A stretch of 64,000 nt of DNA. Source: Lacinutrix neustonica. GTDB taxonomy: Bacteria; Bacteroidota; Bacteroidia; Flavobacteriales; Flavobacteriaceae. Each line of letters opens with the position of its first letter. Position 1 is the first letter of the stretch. The stretch is from assembly GCF_026625145.1 (NCBI RefSeq), contig NZ_CP113088.1:1777501-1841500 (forward strand), given 5' to 3'. The notes below the pieces were generated by a model. The model searched no databases. It was given only the letters and a program-made list of their open reading frames with translations, and was not told where the DNA came from. This document shows positions 51,623 to 63,905 of this stretch, piece after piece. The position numbers and the translations under genes were made by a program.

Positions 51623-52911
51623 TTAGGCTTTAATGTAATTAAAGGTGTAATCGCTATGGCCTCGAACTCCTGGATGTATTTTATAGGTTTTTAATAATGT
51701 TGTTACCGCGATAATCATTTCAAACATCGCAAAATTATTACCAATACATTTGCGTGGTCCAGCCCCAAACGGAAAATATTGTGCCGAATAGGGTATCCCA
51801 CCATCTGCAAACCGTTCCGGTTTAAAGGTTTCTGCATCCTCCCACAATTCGGATGACGGTGAATTTCGTACACCGAAAATAACAAATTGCATCCTGGCTT
51901 AAAGGTCATGCCATTAAAACTGTCGGTTGTCACATTCACCCGATCTATGAAATAGGCCGGTGGATACAAGCGCATCGCTTCTTCCAGAACTTGTTGACAT
52001 ATTTTAGAGCTAGACACCCGATGCATTAAGTCGCTGTCTTCAAGTTCTAAAGACTCTTCAACTATCTTTTCTTGCCATTGTGGATGCTTCGCTAATAATT
52101 GAAACGTAAACGTTAACGCATTAGAGGTCGTTTCATGTCCTGCAGTGAAGATGATGAGGATTTCGTCTATAAGTTGTGCTTCTGTCATGCCTTTCCCATC
52201 ATCATAACGGGTTTCGAGTAACATGTCTAATGAATCATCGTAACGCGCACCGGAGTCTTTACGTTCATTAACAATGCGTTTTAAGATGTCTCGTGCTTCT
52301 TCTGAAAGTTTGGTGTGTTTTCTTAAGGTACCACTAACTTTAAACCACCAGGACAAATAGGGCTGACGCAATTCGCGAACCAACACGCGTTGATTGGCTT
52401 CGGTAATGTATTGCAACCTTTCCATTTCGTCAGGCCTTGCGGCCGTGGTGAATAATGATTGTACGACTGTTTGAAAAGCCAAATCATTGAGAATGGGATA
52501 AACATCTATGGCTTGTTCTGGCTTTATTTTTTTATATTCTTCTACTATGGTGCTCTGCATGCCACTCAACAAGTTTTGCAACTGTTTTTTGTGAAAGGCC
52601 GGCTGCATCATTTTGCGCTGTTTTTTCCATTTCTCACCTTCTGAAGTTAACAACCCTTCGCCAACATATTTTACCAAATCTTTGGTTTGAATGCTAGACT
52701 TTACATAATTTTTCCTGGTTCTTCTGAAGGACATATTGGGCTAAAGCGGCATCGCGGCAAAAGAATATCTTGGTATTGAAACCGACATTTAATTTGAAGA
52801 TGTCTCCCTTCTCGGTGAAATTTTTATTGTGAAATGGCAGCGGATTCTTAAGAATCTCAAGAGAATGCTTGATGAATTGTATTAAGGATACTTCGGTATT
52901 TCTCGCTTCAT
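51623..52911 (-). CDS. Cytochrome P450 (three lesions)
   Basis: 429 residues after repair near 52894 (CCGGAAG read as CCGAAG; MKREIPEVSLIQF), 52716 (CCGG read as CCAGG; QKNRKNYVKS) and 51850 (CCGGAA read as CCGAA; HRHPELWEDAETF). P450 hallmarks are present: I-helix FTAGHETTSN, ExxR in EEAMRLYPP, PERF, and the heme thiolate loop FPFGAGPRKCIGNNFA. Sequence style is that of bacterial CYP102/CYP4-like enzymes that hydroxylate fatty acids or terpenes; the substrate is not predictable. No ferredoxin or reductase gene is adjacent. Confidence 0.93.
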
Positions 52912-52982
52912 GGTCTTTATTTTAATTCCTTTTCACTCTTATTGAATGGTATTCGATAACTACGAGAAATATAAGAATAGCA

Positions 52983-54004
52983 CTAAAACAGTCCGCCTTG
53001 TGTAGGTCCTTTAATTTTGCCTAAATGTTTATAAGCTAATTCTGTGACTTCTCGCCCGCGTGGCGTTCTCATAATAAACCCTTGTTGAATTAGAAATGGC
53101 TCATAGACCTCTTCAACCGTTTCTGTGCTTTCACTCACCGCCGTTGCAATGGTTGAAATTCCAACAGGACCTCCTTTAAACTTATCTATAATGGTTGATA
53201 AAATTTTGTTATCCATTTCGTCTAAGCCGTACGCATCGACATGTAATGCTTCTAGTGCGAATTGGGCAATCTTAATATCAATGGTGCCATCTCCTTTTAT
53301 CTCTGCAAAATCACGTACGCGACGCAATAAGGCATTGGCTATTCGTGGTGTACCGCGACTTCTTCCCGCGATTTCTATGGCCGCTTCCATTGAAATGGGC
53401 ACTTTTAAAATCGTAGAACTTCGCTGTACAATGGTGGTGAGCAGTTCTGTATTATAATATTGTAACCTGCTTTGAATCCCAAAACGGGCGCGCATAGGTG
53501 CTGTTAACAATCCTGAGCGTGTCGTCGCTCCCACTAAGGTAAATGGATTCAAATTAATTTGAACCGTTCTTGCGTTAGGCCCGATTCAATCATGATATCA
53601 ATCTTATAATCTTCCATAGCAGAATACAAGTACTCTTCAACGATTGGACTCAACCTATGAATTTCATCTATAAATAAAACATCACGCTCTTCCAAATTAG
53701 TTAGTAAGCCTGCCAAATCACCTGGTTTATCTAAAACGGGTCCCGAGGTGATTTTAATACCAACCTCCAATTCATTGGCCAAAATATTAGCTAAGGTTGT
53801 TTTTCCTAAACCGGGAGGACCGTGAAATAATGTATGGTCTAAAGCTTCTTCTCTTCTATTGGCAGCTTGAACAAATATTTTTAAATTTTCTAATACCTGA
53901 TCCTGACCCGTAAAATCTTCAAAAGATAAGGGTCTTAAGTTTTTTTCAATATCGAATTCCTCTGAAGAGAAATTTTCGTTTGTTGGATCTAGGTTATCGT
54001 TCAT
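52983..54004 (-). CDS. ruvB: Holliday junction helicase RuvB (CCGG lesion)
   Basis: 340 residues after repair near 53583, where TCCGGG is read as TCGGG; the repaired stretch reads [20 protein letters not shown]. Walker A is GPPGLGKTT, Walker [10 protein letters not shown], sensor region [16 protein letters not shown] with the arginine finger, and the C-terminal winged helix [20 protein letters not shown]. It drives branch migration with RuvA. RuvB is highly conserved, so the break is most simply a sequencing error. Confidence 0.96.
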
Positions 54005-54152
54005 GTATACTTTCCGCGAAAGCGGTGTTCTTTTTTAATTGAGAAAGATGTTTCGACTGTGCTAATAGTGACAAGTTTGTATCATTTTGAAATAATAAGC
54101 CTAAGTTTCATAGCCGCAGAACAGAAAAAATCTTATGCCTCAAATATAAAGA

Positions 54153-54191
54153 AAAAGCCTTTCAGTTTTAGTATTTAACTGAAAGGCTTTT
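54153..54191 (-). terminator. Rho-independent terminator of the porP-ompA operon
   Basis: Perfect 15-bp arms AAAAGCCTTTCAGTT and AACTGAAAGGCTTTT around a 9-base loop, with T runs on both strands, 35 bases beyond the OmpA-like stop. Confidence 0.93.
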
Positions 54192-54225
54192 GTGTGGTTT
54201 CCGTCTTAACAGAAATAAAAAAAAT

Positions 54226-56115
54226 CTAATTCAATATCTTGAATTCACAACGTCTGTTGATGTCATACTCTTCTTCTGAACAGATGCCTTCTTTAACACA
54301 TCGGTTTAAGGGTTGCAATTCGCCATAACCAATGCTTCTTAGGCGGTTTCTTTCAATACCTTGGCTTACTAAATATTCTAAAGTAGACGCTGCACGACGC
54401 TTAGACAAGTCTAGATTGTATTGGTCTGCACCACGAGCATCTGTATGCGCCGATACTTCTACTTGCATTTCAGGGTATTTCTTCATTAAATCCACTAATA
54501 CATTCAATATTTTAGCGGCATCTGGACGAATATTAGATTTATCGAAATCGAAGAAAATTTTATCCAAAGTCACTTGAACCTCTCCTTTTTCATTTTCTTC
54601 TACCTGTGCCTCAGCATCTGCATACGATTCTAAAATAAGTTCAATATCATGCTGTACCTTTCCTTTACTATCTGTTGAAAACTCAACGTCCTGCGGAATA
54701 TACGCTTTACGCGTCCCACGTACTTTGTACTTTTTATTTGGTTCTATTTTGAACAAGTATTTTGCTTCATCTCCTACCAAGGTGTCTTGAATGACATTAC
54801 CGATGTCATCCATTAAAGTAACTAAGGATCCTACCAACAATTCTTTAGAATTTTTACCGGTGACCACCCCTTCTACAACGTACTTGGTTAAATAGTTGTC
54901 TATTCTGCTCACCGTAAATATTCTATCTTTACCGCCACGGTTAGTAGACACATACCCTTTGTTCTCATTTTCTCGAATAACATAGCCAAAATCATCTAAA
55001 TGACCATTAATTGAAGCCCCTAAGTTTACTGGTTTATCGAAGGTTCCGTTAACCATATTGCTTCTAAAGATATCTAATCCACCAAATCCTAAGTGTCCAA
55101 TGGAAGAGAAGTACAAGACCTCATTGTCACTCATATATGGAAATTGCTCTCTGTGCTTTGTATTAATATTAGCCCCTAAATTTTACGGCTTACCAAAAGT
55201 ACCATCATCATTGACTGCTACTTTATAAATATCAAAACTTCCAAAACCGCCTGCCATGTCACTTGCAAAATACAAAGTGTTACCATCTTTACTTAAGGCT
55301 GGATGTTCTGTACTGTAGGTGTTAGCGTTAAATGGTAAGGGCGTGACATTCTTCCAGTCTCCATCTACTAATGTTGCTTTATAAATTTTAATTTGTGCGA
55401 CACGATTTTCTTTCGTTTTTGTCTTTGACGCGTTTGTGCGATTAAAATACATGGTTTTTCCATCCTTACTAAACACCGCATTACTTTCGTGAGAGTCTGT
55501 ATTAATAGCATCAGAAAAAGGCACCACATCTTTTAGTGCTCCTGTTGCTGTTAGCGTGGCAGAATACAAATCTAAATAAGGTAATTTATTCCAAGCAAAG
55601 GTAGGATTTGCTTCATTTCTTGCCGAAGCAAACACCACTTTATCGTCTCCATAAAACGACAATCCGAAATCCTGTTGAGAGTTTATGTTTTCAATTTGCT
55701 TCAACTCAAAATTGTGCGGTGTTGTTTTTCTGTTTTCTTCAACAAAAGCCAAGGTGTTAATTGGTTTTCCATAATAACGGCTGAGATACACATCGGCTTC
55801 TTTATAATTTTCCACACCTTTTAGCGCCTGACCATATCTAAAATATAATTCAATATCCACAGAATCTTTATGGGTAATAAAAAACTCACGATAGGTTTTT
55901 ATGGCTTTTTGCATTTGATAATTGTAATAGTAACTATCTGCTAAATTTTGAAGCACTTCTTTCGAGCGGTCTTCTGTTGTTTCATAAAGGTTTGCCGCTT
56001 CTTTGTAAGCTCTCATTTCAAAAAGCTTATTAGCGCGTTTTATAGTTCCTTTTTGTGCCAAAGCCGTTCCACTAACAAATAAAAGGCAGGCAAGTATGTA
56101 TAATTGTTTTTTCAT
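54226..56115 (-). CDS. OmpA-family protein with TPR and PD40 repeats, PorE-like (one lesion stop)
   Basis: 629 residues. Signal peptide: LYILACLLFVSGTALAQ (ATG at 56115; an ATG four codons earlier is possible). Domains: TPR helices (residues 20-130), a WD40-like PD40 beta-propeller (HPALSKDGNTLYFASDMAGG), a carboxypeptidase-regulatory-like domain (VEGVVTGKNSKELLVGSLVTLMD), then OmpA (EVSAHTDARGADQYNLDLSKRRA). Near 55186 the expected PVNLGANI is broken by CCGTAAAA in place of CCGGTAAA, giving one stop without frame change. This is the layout of T9SS PorE, which holds the machinery to peptidoglycan. It is 7 to 19 bases from the PorP/SprF gene. Confidence 0.88.
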
Positions 56116-56134
56116 AATTGTAGTCATTTAAGGG

Positions 56135-57091
56135 TTAGAAAAATCTTGGTGAACGGTCGTAGCCTCCTCTAAATCCAAAGAGATCAACATCAAAGAGTAC
56201 AACTATTTCATGTGATCCTGAATTGTAATCTCCTAAATTAGTTGTTGTATAATCATAAGCATAACCGACTCTTAACTCCGGAGTAATTCTAAAGTTAACC
56301 AAGGCGCTAATAGCATCGTCTAAACGATACCCTAAACCAGCTTCTAAGCGGTCATTAAATAACACGTTAGCCGTAACATCTACGGTTACTGGGGAGCCTT
56401 TTACCGATTTTGCCATAAAAGCGGGCTTAAATTTCAGGTCTCTGTTAATTTCAAAAACGTAACCTCCAGTAAAAAAGTAGTGAATGTCTTGTACTGCTTT
56501 TGTTTTTATTCCATTTTCGGACTCAACATGCTTTGTTGTTAACATATTTGGTGCCGATAGGCCTAAATAATAATGGTCTGAAAAATAGTAAGCACCAACG
56601 CCAACATTGGGAAAGGCATTACTTATGTTCTCATTAAAGGCTGGATCTGATGACTGATCTCCGGACTGTAAATTGAAGCCATTAAAATTGGTATTAAAAA
56701 AGGTAACACCCGCTTTTAACCCTAGAGACAACTTACTTTCTAATCCAACGGGAAGTACATACGCGAAATCTCCATAGATGTTATTTTCGTTAACCACATC
56801 TCCTATATTATCATTTGTAAATGACAACCCTATTTCTATGTTCTCGTTTAATGGCGTATGTGCAAAGAAGCTCCCTGTTTTTGGTGCGCCTTCTACCCCT
56901 ACCCATTGTGTTCTATATAAGCCACCAAGGTTCAACATACCCTCGTCTGCAGTGGCATACGCTGGGTTAATCACACTCATGTTGTACATGTATTGCGTGA
57001 ATTGGGGGTCTTGCTGGGCATGACTGTAAAAGGATAGTAACGTCAAACTAACAATGACAGCTATTTTGTGATATCTATTTAAATTTTTCAT
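56135..57091 (-). CDS. PorP/SprF-family type IX secretion outer membrane protein
   Basis: 318 residues from the ATG at 57091, which gives a good signal peptide (YHKIAVIVSLTLLSFYSHA). The mature start QQDPQFTQYMYNMSVINPAYA is the signature of the PorP/SprF family; the rest is a 14-strand-like barrel (LGGLYRTQWVGVEGAPKTGS, YYFSDHYYLGLSAPNML) ending FGFRGGYDRSPRFF. SprF-type proteins work with a particular adhesin made next door to secrete and anchor it. It lies between the giant adhesin and the OmpA-like gene, as in the sprCDBF arrangement. Confidence 0.94.
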   Translation of the reverse strand: MKNLNRYHKIAVIVSLTLLSFYSHAQQDPQFTQYMYNMSVINPAYATADEGMLNLGGLYRTQWVGVEGAPKTGSFFAHTPLNENIEIGLSFTNDNIGDVVNENNIYGDFAYVLPVGLESKLSLGLKAGVTFFNTNFNGFNLQSGDQSSDPAFNENISNAFPNVGVGAYYFSDHYYLGLSAPNMLTTKHVESENGIKTKAVQDIHYFFTGGYVFEINRDLKFKPAFMAKSVKGSPVTVDVTANVLFNDRLEAGLGYRLDDAISALVNFRITPELRVGYAYDYTTTNLGDYNSGSHEIVVLFDVDLFGFRGGYDRSPRFF

Positions 57092-57145
57092 CTTTTCTAA
57101 AATTGTGTTATCCAAAAATTATCTGTTTAAGTATAAACGTCCTTG

Positions 57146-60100
57146 TTACGGTTTGTTTACGCCGTCATTGAAATTGAAAATGTAATAATAAACACCAACG
57201 GGTAAGTCACCGCTTCCAATGGTTCTTGATTGGTTCGATTTACCATCAAATGCCGGTGTTGAAGCATTTCCTTTATACACGATATTCCCATAGCGATTAT
57301 AAATTTCCATTACGAATTTTGGATACAAGACATCTAAGTTATCTACATAAAAAGTATCGTTAATACCATCTCCATTAGGTGAAAAACCATCCGGAACCAT
57401 TAATATACCGCAACTTGTTAAGTCTCGGACTAACTTCTAAGCGCAGGCTGCTTTCACATCCTGTAACTGGGTCAATCAATGCCACATAGTAAGTGGTGTT
57501 TGGACTAAGAGCAGTAGTACTTGTAATAACATTACCACTAGTTACAGCATCATACCGAGACCACGTTATTTGAAGCGGCATCAAACTCTGTCACATTTAA
57601 GGTTAAGTCATTAATTATTGGGGCATCATTAATACATAATTCTTGATCGGTATCTATAAGTGTTGGTGTTGGTGCATCACCTACCGTTACTGTAAGTGAC
57701 ACCCTCACAGCAGACTCACAGCCAGTAGCCGTGTCATTTTGCACAGCAAAATAATCTTCTCCGTCCTCTAAAGAATCTGTAGCATTTAACGGTGTTGTAT
57801 CGTCTTGCCCCGCGTACCAAGTGATTGAGGTGCCACTTATAAAGGGCGCCAAGTCTGCTACTGTTGGCCCATCTACCAAACAGAACTTCGGAGTAGCGTT
57901 AACTATTGTTGCTGCCGCTGTGTCGTTAATGGTTATAGTTACTTGAGACGTGCCATTTGTTGTACAAGGCGCGGTGGCAGTAACGGTATATGTGAACGTA
58001 TAAGCGGCTGGATTAAGGTTATCGATGGTTAATATATTTCCGAGATAATTGTCCCGACATAGAATCGTCATTCCAAATTCCTGTTTGGGATTCTCCATCT
58101 AAATAATCAAAAAGATCTATCGTTTGATTCGTTGCTATTTCAGCAACACAAAAGGTTGCATCTTCAGCATTGAGAGTTCCTGCATTTGCTGCTGGAGTGA
58201 CGTTAATATTGAAACTTACCGAATTTGTACCACAAGCGTTAGCCATAGTATATGTGTAGGTTCCTGAACCATTTTCTTGACTAGGGTCAAAGCTATTAGA
58301 CACTGTATTTGAATTGAAAGTCCAAGCACCTCCCATATCTGCTCCTGTAATGTTATCGAATAAGTTGTACGTGGCATCTGTACTACAGAATGATAAATCT
58401 CCATTTGAAGTCCCTGCATTTTGCGGTTCTTCAACCGTAATAGTTATAGTTGTGCTATCATCTAAACAAGGAGCTACCGCAGTAACTAAGTAAGTAAAGC
58501 TGTAAGTCCCTGGTGCAATGGCGTTAGTATCAAAAGCACTCCCTGTTACCGCTCCAGTACCATCGTCATCCATCCAAGTCCCAGTCAGGTCTTGCGACCC
58601 ATCTAAGCCTGTGTTCAGGTCGACAGTCGTGTTGTTACAAACGGTAATCGATGTTACGGCTGGTGCTCCAGCATCCGGCGATTGATTGATGGTTACTGTC
58701 ACTTCCACACGTGCTGCAGATTCACAACCTGTCGTTGCATCTGTTTGCGTCGCATAATAAGTTTCGCCATCCACGAGTGTGGTTGTGCCAGCTAAAACTG
58801 TACCACCCGTTACTTCCTCATACCATTGTATACTATTTCCGCTAGCAGATAAATTGGCAACTGTAGCTGCATCACAAAAGGATTGTGCAGCGGCTGCTGT
58901 TGGAGCTGGCGTATCATTGATTGTGATAATAACTGTAGGCATGTTTGGATCATCACAAGTTCCGATAGCATCTACATCGTAAGTAAAATTATAGATTCCG
59001 GCGGGTAATCCATCTAGTGTTACTATACTTCCTGATAATTGTCCTGAAGGGGTGTCGTCATTCCAAACCCCGGCTTGATCTGCTCCATCTAGGAAATCAA
59101 ATAAGTTTAGTGTTTGCCCTGTGGTTATTTCAACCAAACAAAATTACGGTGTTGCATTTACTGTTCCTGCACTCGGTGCATCTTCGACGGTAATAACAAC
59201 TGTTGAACTGTTTGAACAGTTATTGGCATCAGTTATACTATAGGTGAAATTATAAGCTCCAAGAGTTAAACGTGTTAAATCTACTGTATTTCCAGTTAAA
59301 GCTCCAGTCGCATCATCATCTGTCCATGTTCCTCCTATATCATTTCCGGATAATTGATTGAATAAATCAAGAGGTGAATTTGCCGCTAAATCATTCTCAC
59401 AGAAGACTGCTGGTGTTGGAGTCCCTGTATTAGGCAGTGGATTTATAGTAACTTGAACGGTTACTAATTCATCATCACACGCGCCAATGGCATCTACATC
59501 AAAAGTGAAATCATACGTAGCTGCAGTATATCCTGATAAATCAATTGGATTAACAATAGCTGTGCCGGTATTATCTGTTCCTAAGTACCAAGTTCCTGTT
59601 TGGTCTTCATTATCTAATAAAACGAATAAATCATAATTTGACGGGGCTTCACCTTCACAAAATGCTGCAGTACCATTTACCGTTCCGGACTCCGGTGCGT
59701 CATCAATAACAAGGGTTACTGTTGTACTGTTAAAACAGCTATTAGCATCAGTTATGCTGTAGGTAAAATTATAAGTCCCTATTACTAATTGAGAAAGATC
59801 TAATGTGTTTCCTGATAATGCACCGGTTGCATCATCATCTGTCCATGTTCCACCTGCATCAACTGGTGGGCTTAATAATGTAAATAAATCGAATGCTGTA
59901 TTATTAAGTGCAGGATCATTTTCACAAAATGGTGCAGGATTATTTGCTGTTCCTGTATTTGGTAATGGATTTATAATAACTTGAACCGTTACCAATTCGT
60001 CATCACAAGCTCCAATAGCATCCACATCAAAAGTAAAATCATAAGTTGCTGCGGTATATGCTGATAAATCAATTGGATTCGTAATGGCTGTTCCTGTATT

Positions 60101-61843
60101 ATCTGTACCTATATACCAAGTACCTGTTTGATCTTCATTATCTAATAAAACAAATAGGTCATAAGTTACTGGAGCAGCGCCTTCACAAAATGCTGCAGTA
60201 CCATTTACGGTTCCGGATTCGGAGCGGGTTCTACAGTAATTGTTATTTGTTCTGAATCACTACAGGTTCCGTTATCTATAGTATATGTATATTGGTATGG
60301 GCTACCTGTAACCGTAAAACCAGTTATATCTATTGGGTTAGAAACTGTATTGTTTGATAGGTCTGTCCGGATGCCACTATTATTATCCTGTGATCCATCT
60401 AGTGCATCAAACAAATCGTAAGGTGAATTGGTCGCCAATTCATTTTCACAGAAAACGGCATTTAAGGCTATTCCTGCATTTGGGTCTTGTAAAACAATGA
60501 CTTGTACAGTCCTTGAGTCTTCTCGGACAAGAATTGGGTGCTATATTTTGCGTGTATGTAAAATCATATGTTCCAGGGCCAAAACCCGTTAGATCAATTG
60601 GGGAGGTGACTACTGGATCTGTACTTAGTGTACCTTGTGTCCACTGCCCATTTGGATCTTCATTATCTAAAAGTGTCGTTAGATCAAAAGCTGCAGGTAA
60701 TCCGGCTTCACAAAAAGTTGCTGGATTCGCTAAGGATACTGTTCCTGCTGTGAATGTTTCGTAAATAGTAATGCTAACTGTCGAGGTATCTTCTCGGACA
60801 AGTTCCATTAGCGGGCACTGTATACGTGTAAATATATAGACCTTCACTAAATCCGGAGATATTTGTCGTTCCTTGTGGGTTTGCAGTTATAGTTGACGGG
60901 CCTGTCCATGTCCCGGTAGTATCAGCACTACCGCCTAATAATGGAAATAAATCAAAATCTGTAGTGGGCACACTATCATCGCAATAATCTATTGCTCCGG
61001 ATGTTCCTGCATCTGCCGGATCAAAAATATTTACCAAGACCTCTATTGTATTACTAGTACAGGTCCCTTCGAAGGCGCGTATAAAATAATTCTCTCCATC
61101 AATTAAAGCCGTTGCCGGATTTAATGCTGGTGGAATGGGGTTCCCGGAACCATCAACGTTGGCAAACCAATTAAAATTGGCTGTTGTTCCTGTCTCTAAA
61201 TCTGCGACCGTAGGATTCGTATCAGAACAAAATTCTTGAGGTGTCGTTGGTGTTGGGTCTGCTGGGGAATTAAAAACTACAGCAAAACCTACTTCAAGTT
61301 GACTCTCACATCCCCCACCATCAACTAAAACTATATAATAGTTAGTAGGTGAATTAGATAATGGATCGGTAGTACTAGCCGGAAACATTAAGTCAGGATC
61401 ATAAAAGATATCAACAGAAAGTCCGCCCGATATGAATGGTTGGATGTCATTATTAATATAGGTTTGAATTGTAGGATTATCATCAGAACAATAAAAACCA
61501 TCAAAGACTTGACCAGAAGGATTCACAACAAAGTCAACCATTATAGCCGGTCGTGGGGAACAACTTCCGAATTACTCTCCGCATAATACGTTCCTTCTTG
61601 AACCAGTTGTGTTGAAGCAAATGCGTTCCCGCCAGTTAAAGAGCTGTACCACAAGACACCATCACCATTATCAGTCGCAAAGGCATTCAAGTCGTTGAAT
61701 GTAAACCCGGAAGCATCACATATTAGTGGGTTGGGGTTATTTACCGTAGGGCATTGAGCGTGCATATAGGACATACTGCTCAAGAAAACCAAAAAGAAAG
61801 AGGCTAATATAACAGACTTCCTAGATAAGGATCTTTTTTTCAT
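57146..61843 (-). CDS. Giant repeat surface adhesin with gliding-type (T9SS type B) C-terminus (eight lesions)
   Basis: About 1,564 residues after repair near 61569, 60795, 60523, 60220, 59147, 58042, 57557 and 57426; each site restores CCGG or TCTGG and keeps the repeat register. Signal peptide: VILASFFLVFLSSMSYMHAQ. The body is a chain of 75-90-residue immunoglobulin-like repeats of the kind FCENDPALNNTAFDLFTLL ... GGTWTDDDATGALSGNTLDL ... GTYNFTYSITDANSC. The C-terminus is the 'gliding motility-associated' type B domain: VPDGFSPNGDGINDTF, MEIYNRYGNIVYKGN, PVGVYYYIFNFNDG. Cargo of the T9SS, presumably assisted by the PorP/SprF-like protein next door. Similar to SprC/SprD/SprB-like adhesins. 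Confidence 0.9.
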
Positions 61844-61884
61844 AATATAGGTATGTTTAATTAATAGCTTATACTAAAATCCGA

Positions 61885-61892
61885 CAAATATA
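61885..61892 (-). promoter_or_regulatory. -7 element for the adhesin-porP-ompA operon
   Basis: Minus-strand TATATTTG fits TAnnTTTG and lies 42 bases before the adhesin ATG. The -33 region is T-rich with no clear TTG. Confidence 0.55.
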
Positions 61893-62028
61893 ACTAATAT
61901 ATAATTTAACAGAAATTTAACTATAAAAATAATTGTATTTTGCAATTTAACAGATTTTTTTGTATTTCATCGAAAAAAAAGTTTTTTATTCCTTTTACAC
62001 CCCGTTACTTAACGAAATTTAGTAAAAC

Positions 62029-62060
62029 AAAAAGCGCATTCTAATTAGAATGCGCTTTTT
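62029..62060 (-). terminator. Rho-independent terminator of coxA
   Basis: Perfect 16-bp palindrome with arms AAAAAGCGCATTCTAA and TTAGAATGCGCTTTTT, T runs on both strands, 27 bases beyond the coxA stop. Confidence 0.93.
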
Positions 62061-62086
62061 TTAAAAGTTTATAAATAAGATTTTGA

Positions 62087-63878
62087 CTAATGTTGTAACT
62101 CTTCTTCACCTTCTTTAAGTGGCACAATTTGCGAAACAAAATCTTCGTCATGCCCAGGCTTGCTATAATCATATGCCCAACGGTGCACGTGAGGGATTTC
62201 TCCTGGCCAGTTACCATGGATGTGTTCAACAGGTGTTGTCCATTCCAAAGTATTTGAGCGCCATGGATTTTGCACAGCTTTTTTTCCAAAGAACATACTG
62301 TTAAAGAAGTTGTATAAAAATACAATTTGAAATACGCCTCCTATTAAAGCAAATATGGTAATCACCACATTCACATCTTGTAAATCGTCAAACAACGGGA
62401 AGTTACTATTGGTATAATAACGTCTTGGCAATCCTGCCATTCCAATAAAGTGCATAGGGAAGAACACACCATAAGCACACACTGCCGTTACCCAAAAGTG
62501 AACATATCCCAAATTCTTATTGAGCATGCGTCCAAACATTTTAGGAAACCAATGGTAGATTCCTGCAAACATACCGTACAGCGCAGAGATACCCATTACT
62601 AAGTGAAAGTGAGCGACTACGAAATACGTATCGTGCACGTTAATATCTAAAGCACTATCCCCAAGAATGATTCCTGTTAAACCACCTGTAATGAAAGTAG
62701 ACACTAAACCAATTGAAAATAGCATGGCTGGATTCATTTGGAGATTTCCTTTCCAAAGGGTAGTAATATAATTAAATGCTTTTACCGCTGATGGTATGGC
62801 AATTAATAATGTTGTGAAGGTAAATACCGACCCTAAGAATGGATTCATTCCTGAGATAAACATATGGTGTCCCCAAACAATAGTAGATAAAAATGCAATC
62901 GCTAAAATAGAGGCAATCATGGCACGATAACCAAAAATAGGTTTACGTGAGTTGGTTGCTATAATTTCAGAAGTAATACCTAATGCAGGTAATAATACAA
63001 TATAAACTTACGGATGTCCTAAGAACCGTGAATAAATGTTCGAACAACACTGGTGATCCCCCTTGATAATGTAAGACATCACCTTGAATAAAAATATCTG
63101 ATAAGAAAAATGAAGTACCAAAACTTCTATCCATTATTAACAATAATGCTGCAGATAATAATACTGGGAATGAAATAACGCCAATAATTGCTGTCACAAA
63201 GAATGCCCATATGGTTAAAGGTAATCTTGTCATTGACATGCCCTTTGTACGCAAATTAATTACGGTTACAATATAATTTAGAGAACCCAATAATGAAGAG
63301 GCAATAAAAATAGCCATAGAAGCCAACCACATCGTCATACCAGCTCCTGAGCCACCTTGCGCCATAGGTAAAGCACTTAACGGTGGGTAAATAGTCCATC
63401 CTGCTGCCGCTGGTCCAGCTTCAACAAAGAAAGAGAGTACCATGATAACACTAGAGATAAAAAATAACCAATAAGAAACCATATTTAAGAATCCTGAGGC
63501 CATATCTCGTGCACCAATTTGCAACGGAATTAATAGATTACTAAAGGTACCACTCAACCCTGCTGTAAGTACAAAGAATACCATAATAGTACCGTGAATG
63601 GTTACCAAGGCCAAATAAATATCGGCATCCATGACACCTTCCGGTGCCCATTTTCCCAATAAAGCTTGAAAAATAACATTTGGTTGCTCCGGCCATGCGA
63701 TTTGCATACGCATCATAAGAGACATCATCACCCCAATAACGCCCATAATAGTACCTGTTACGAGGTACTGCTTAGCAATCATTTTATGATCTTGACTAAA
63801 TATATATTTAGTTACGAATGTTTCTTTATGATGGTGACCATGATCGTCGTTTGCATGTGCTTCTACGTGTGCTGACAT
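62087..63878 (-). CDS. Cytochrome c oxidase subunit I (two lesions)
   Basis: About 596 residues after repair. It is the catalytic core holding heme a, heme a3 and CuB. Segments include TIHGTIMVFFVLTAGLSG, LLSAALLLIMDRSFGTSFF, GHHMFISGMNP and the ligand stretch INVHDTYFVVAHFHLVMG. The CuB region HPEVYIVLLPALG is broken at 63010 (CCGGAA read as CCGTAA, a stop), and 18 bases away EHLFWFLG is broken near 63028 (TTCTGG read as TTCACGG). Both hit an invariant stretch, so they are read errors. It starts 27 bases after coxB. Confidence 0.95.
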
Positions 63879-63905
63879 AATCTAATATCTTTTTTAATCT
63901 TTTTA

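Noticed and set aside
5810..63032. Reading the many broken genes as massive pseudogene formation
   Set aside because: The breaks hit genes that should be essential or strongly conserved, recur at one sequence context, and are each repaired by one base or one substitution with total lengths becoming multiples of three. Decay would not be so uniform.
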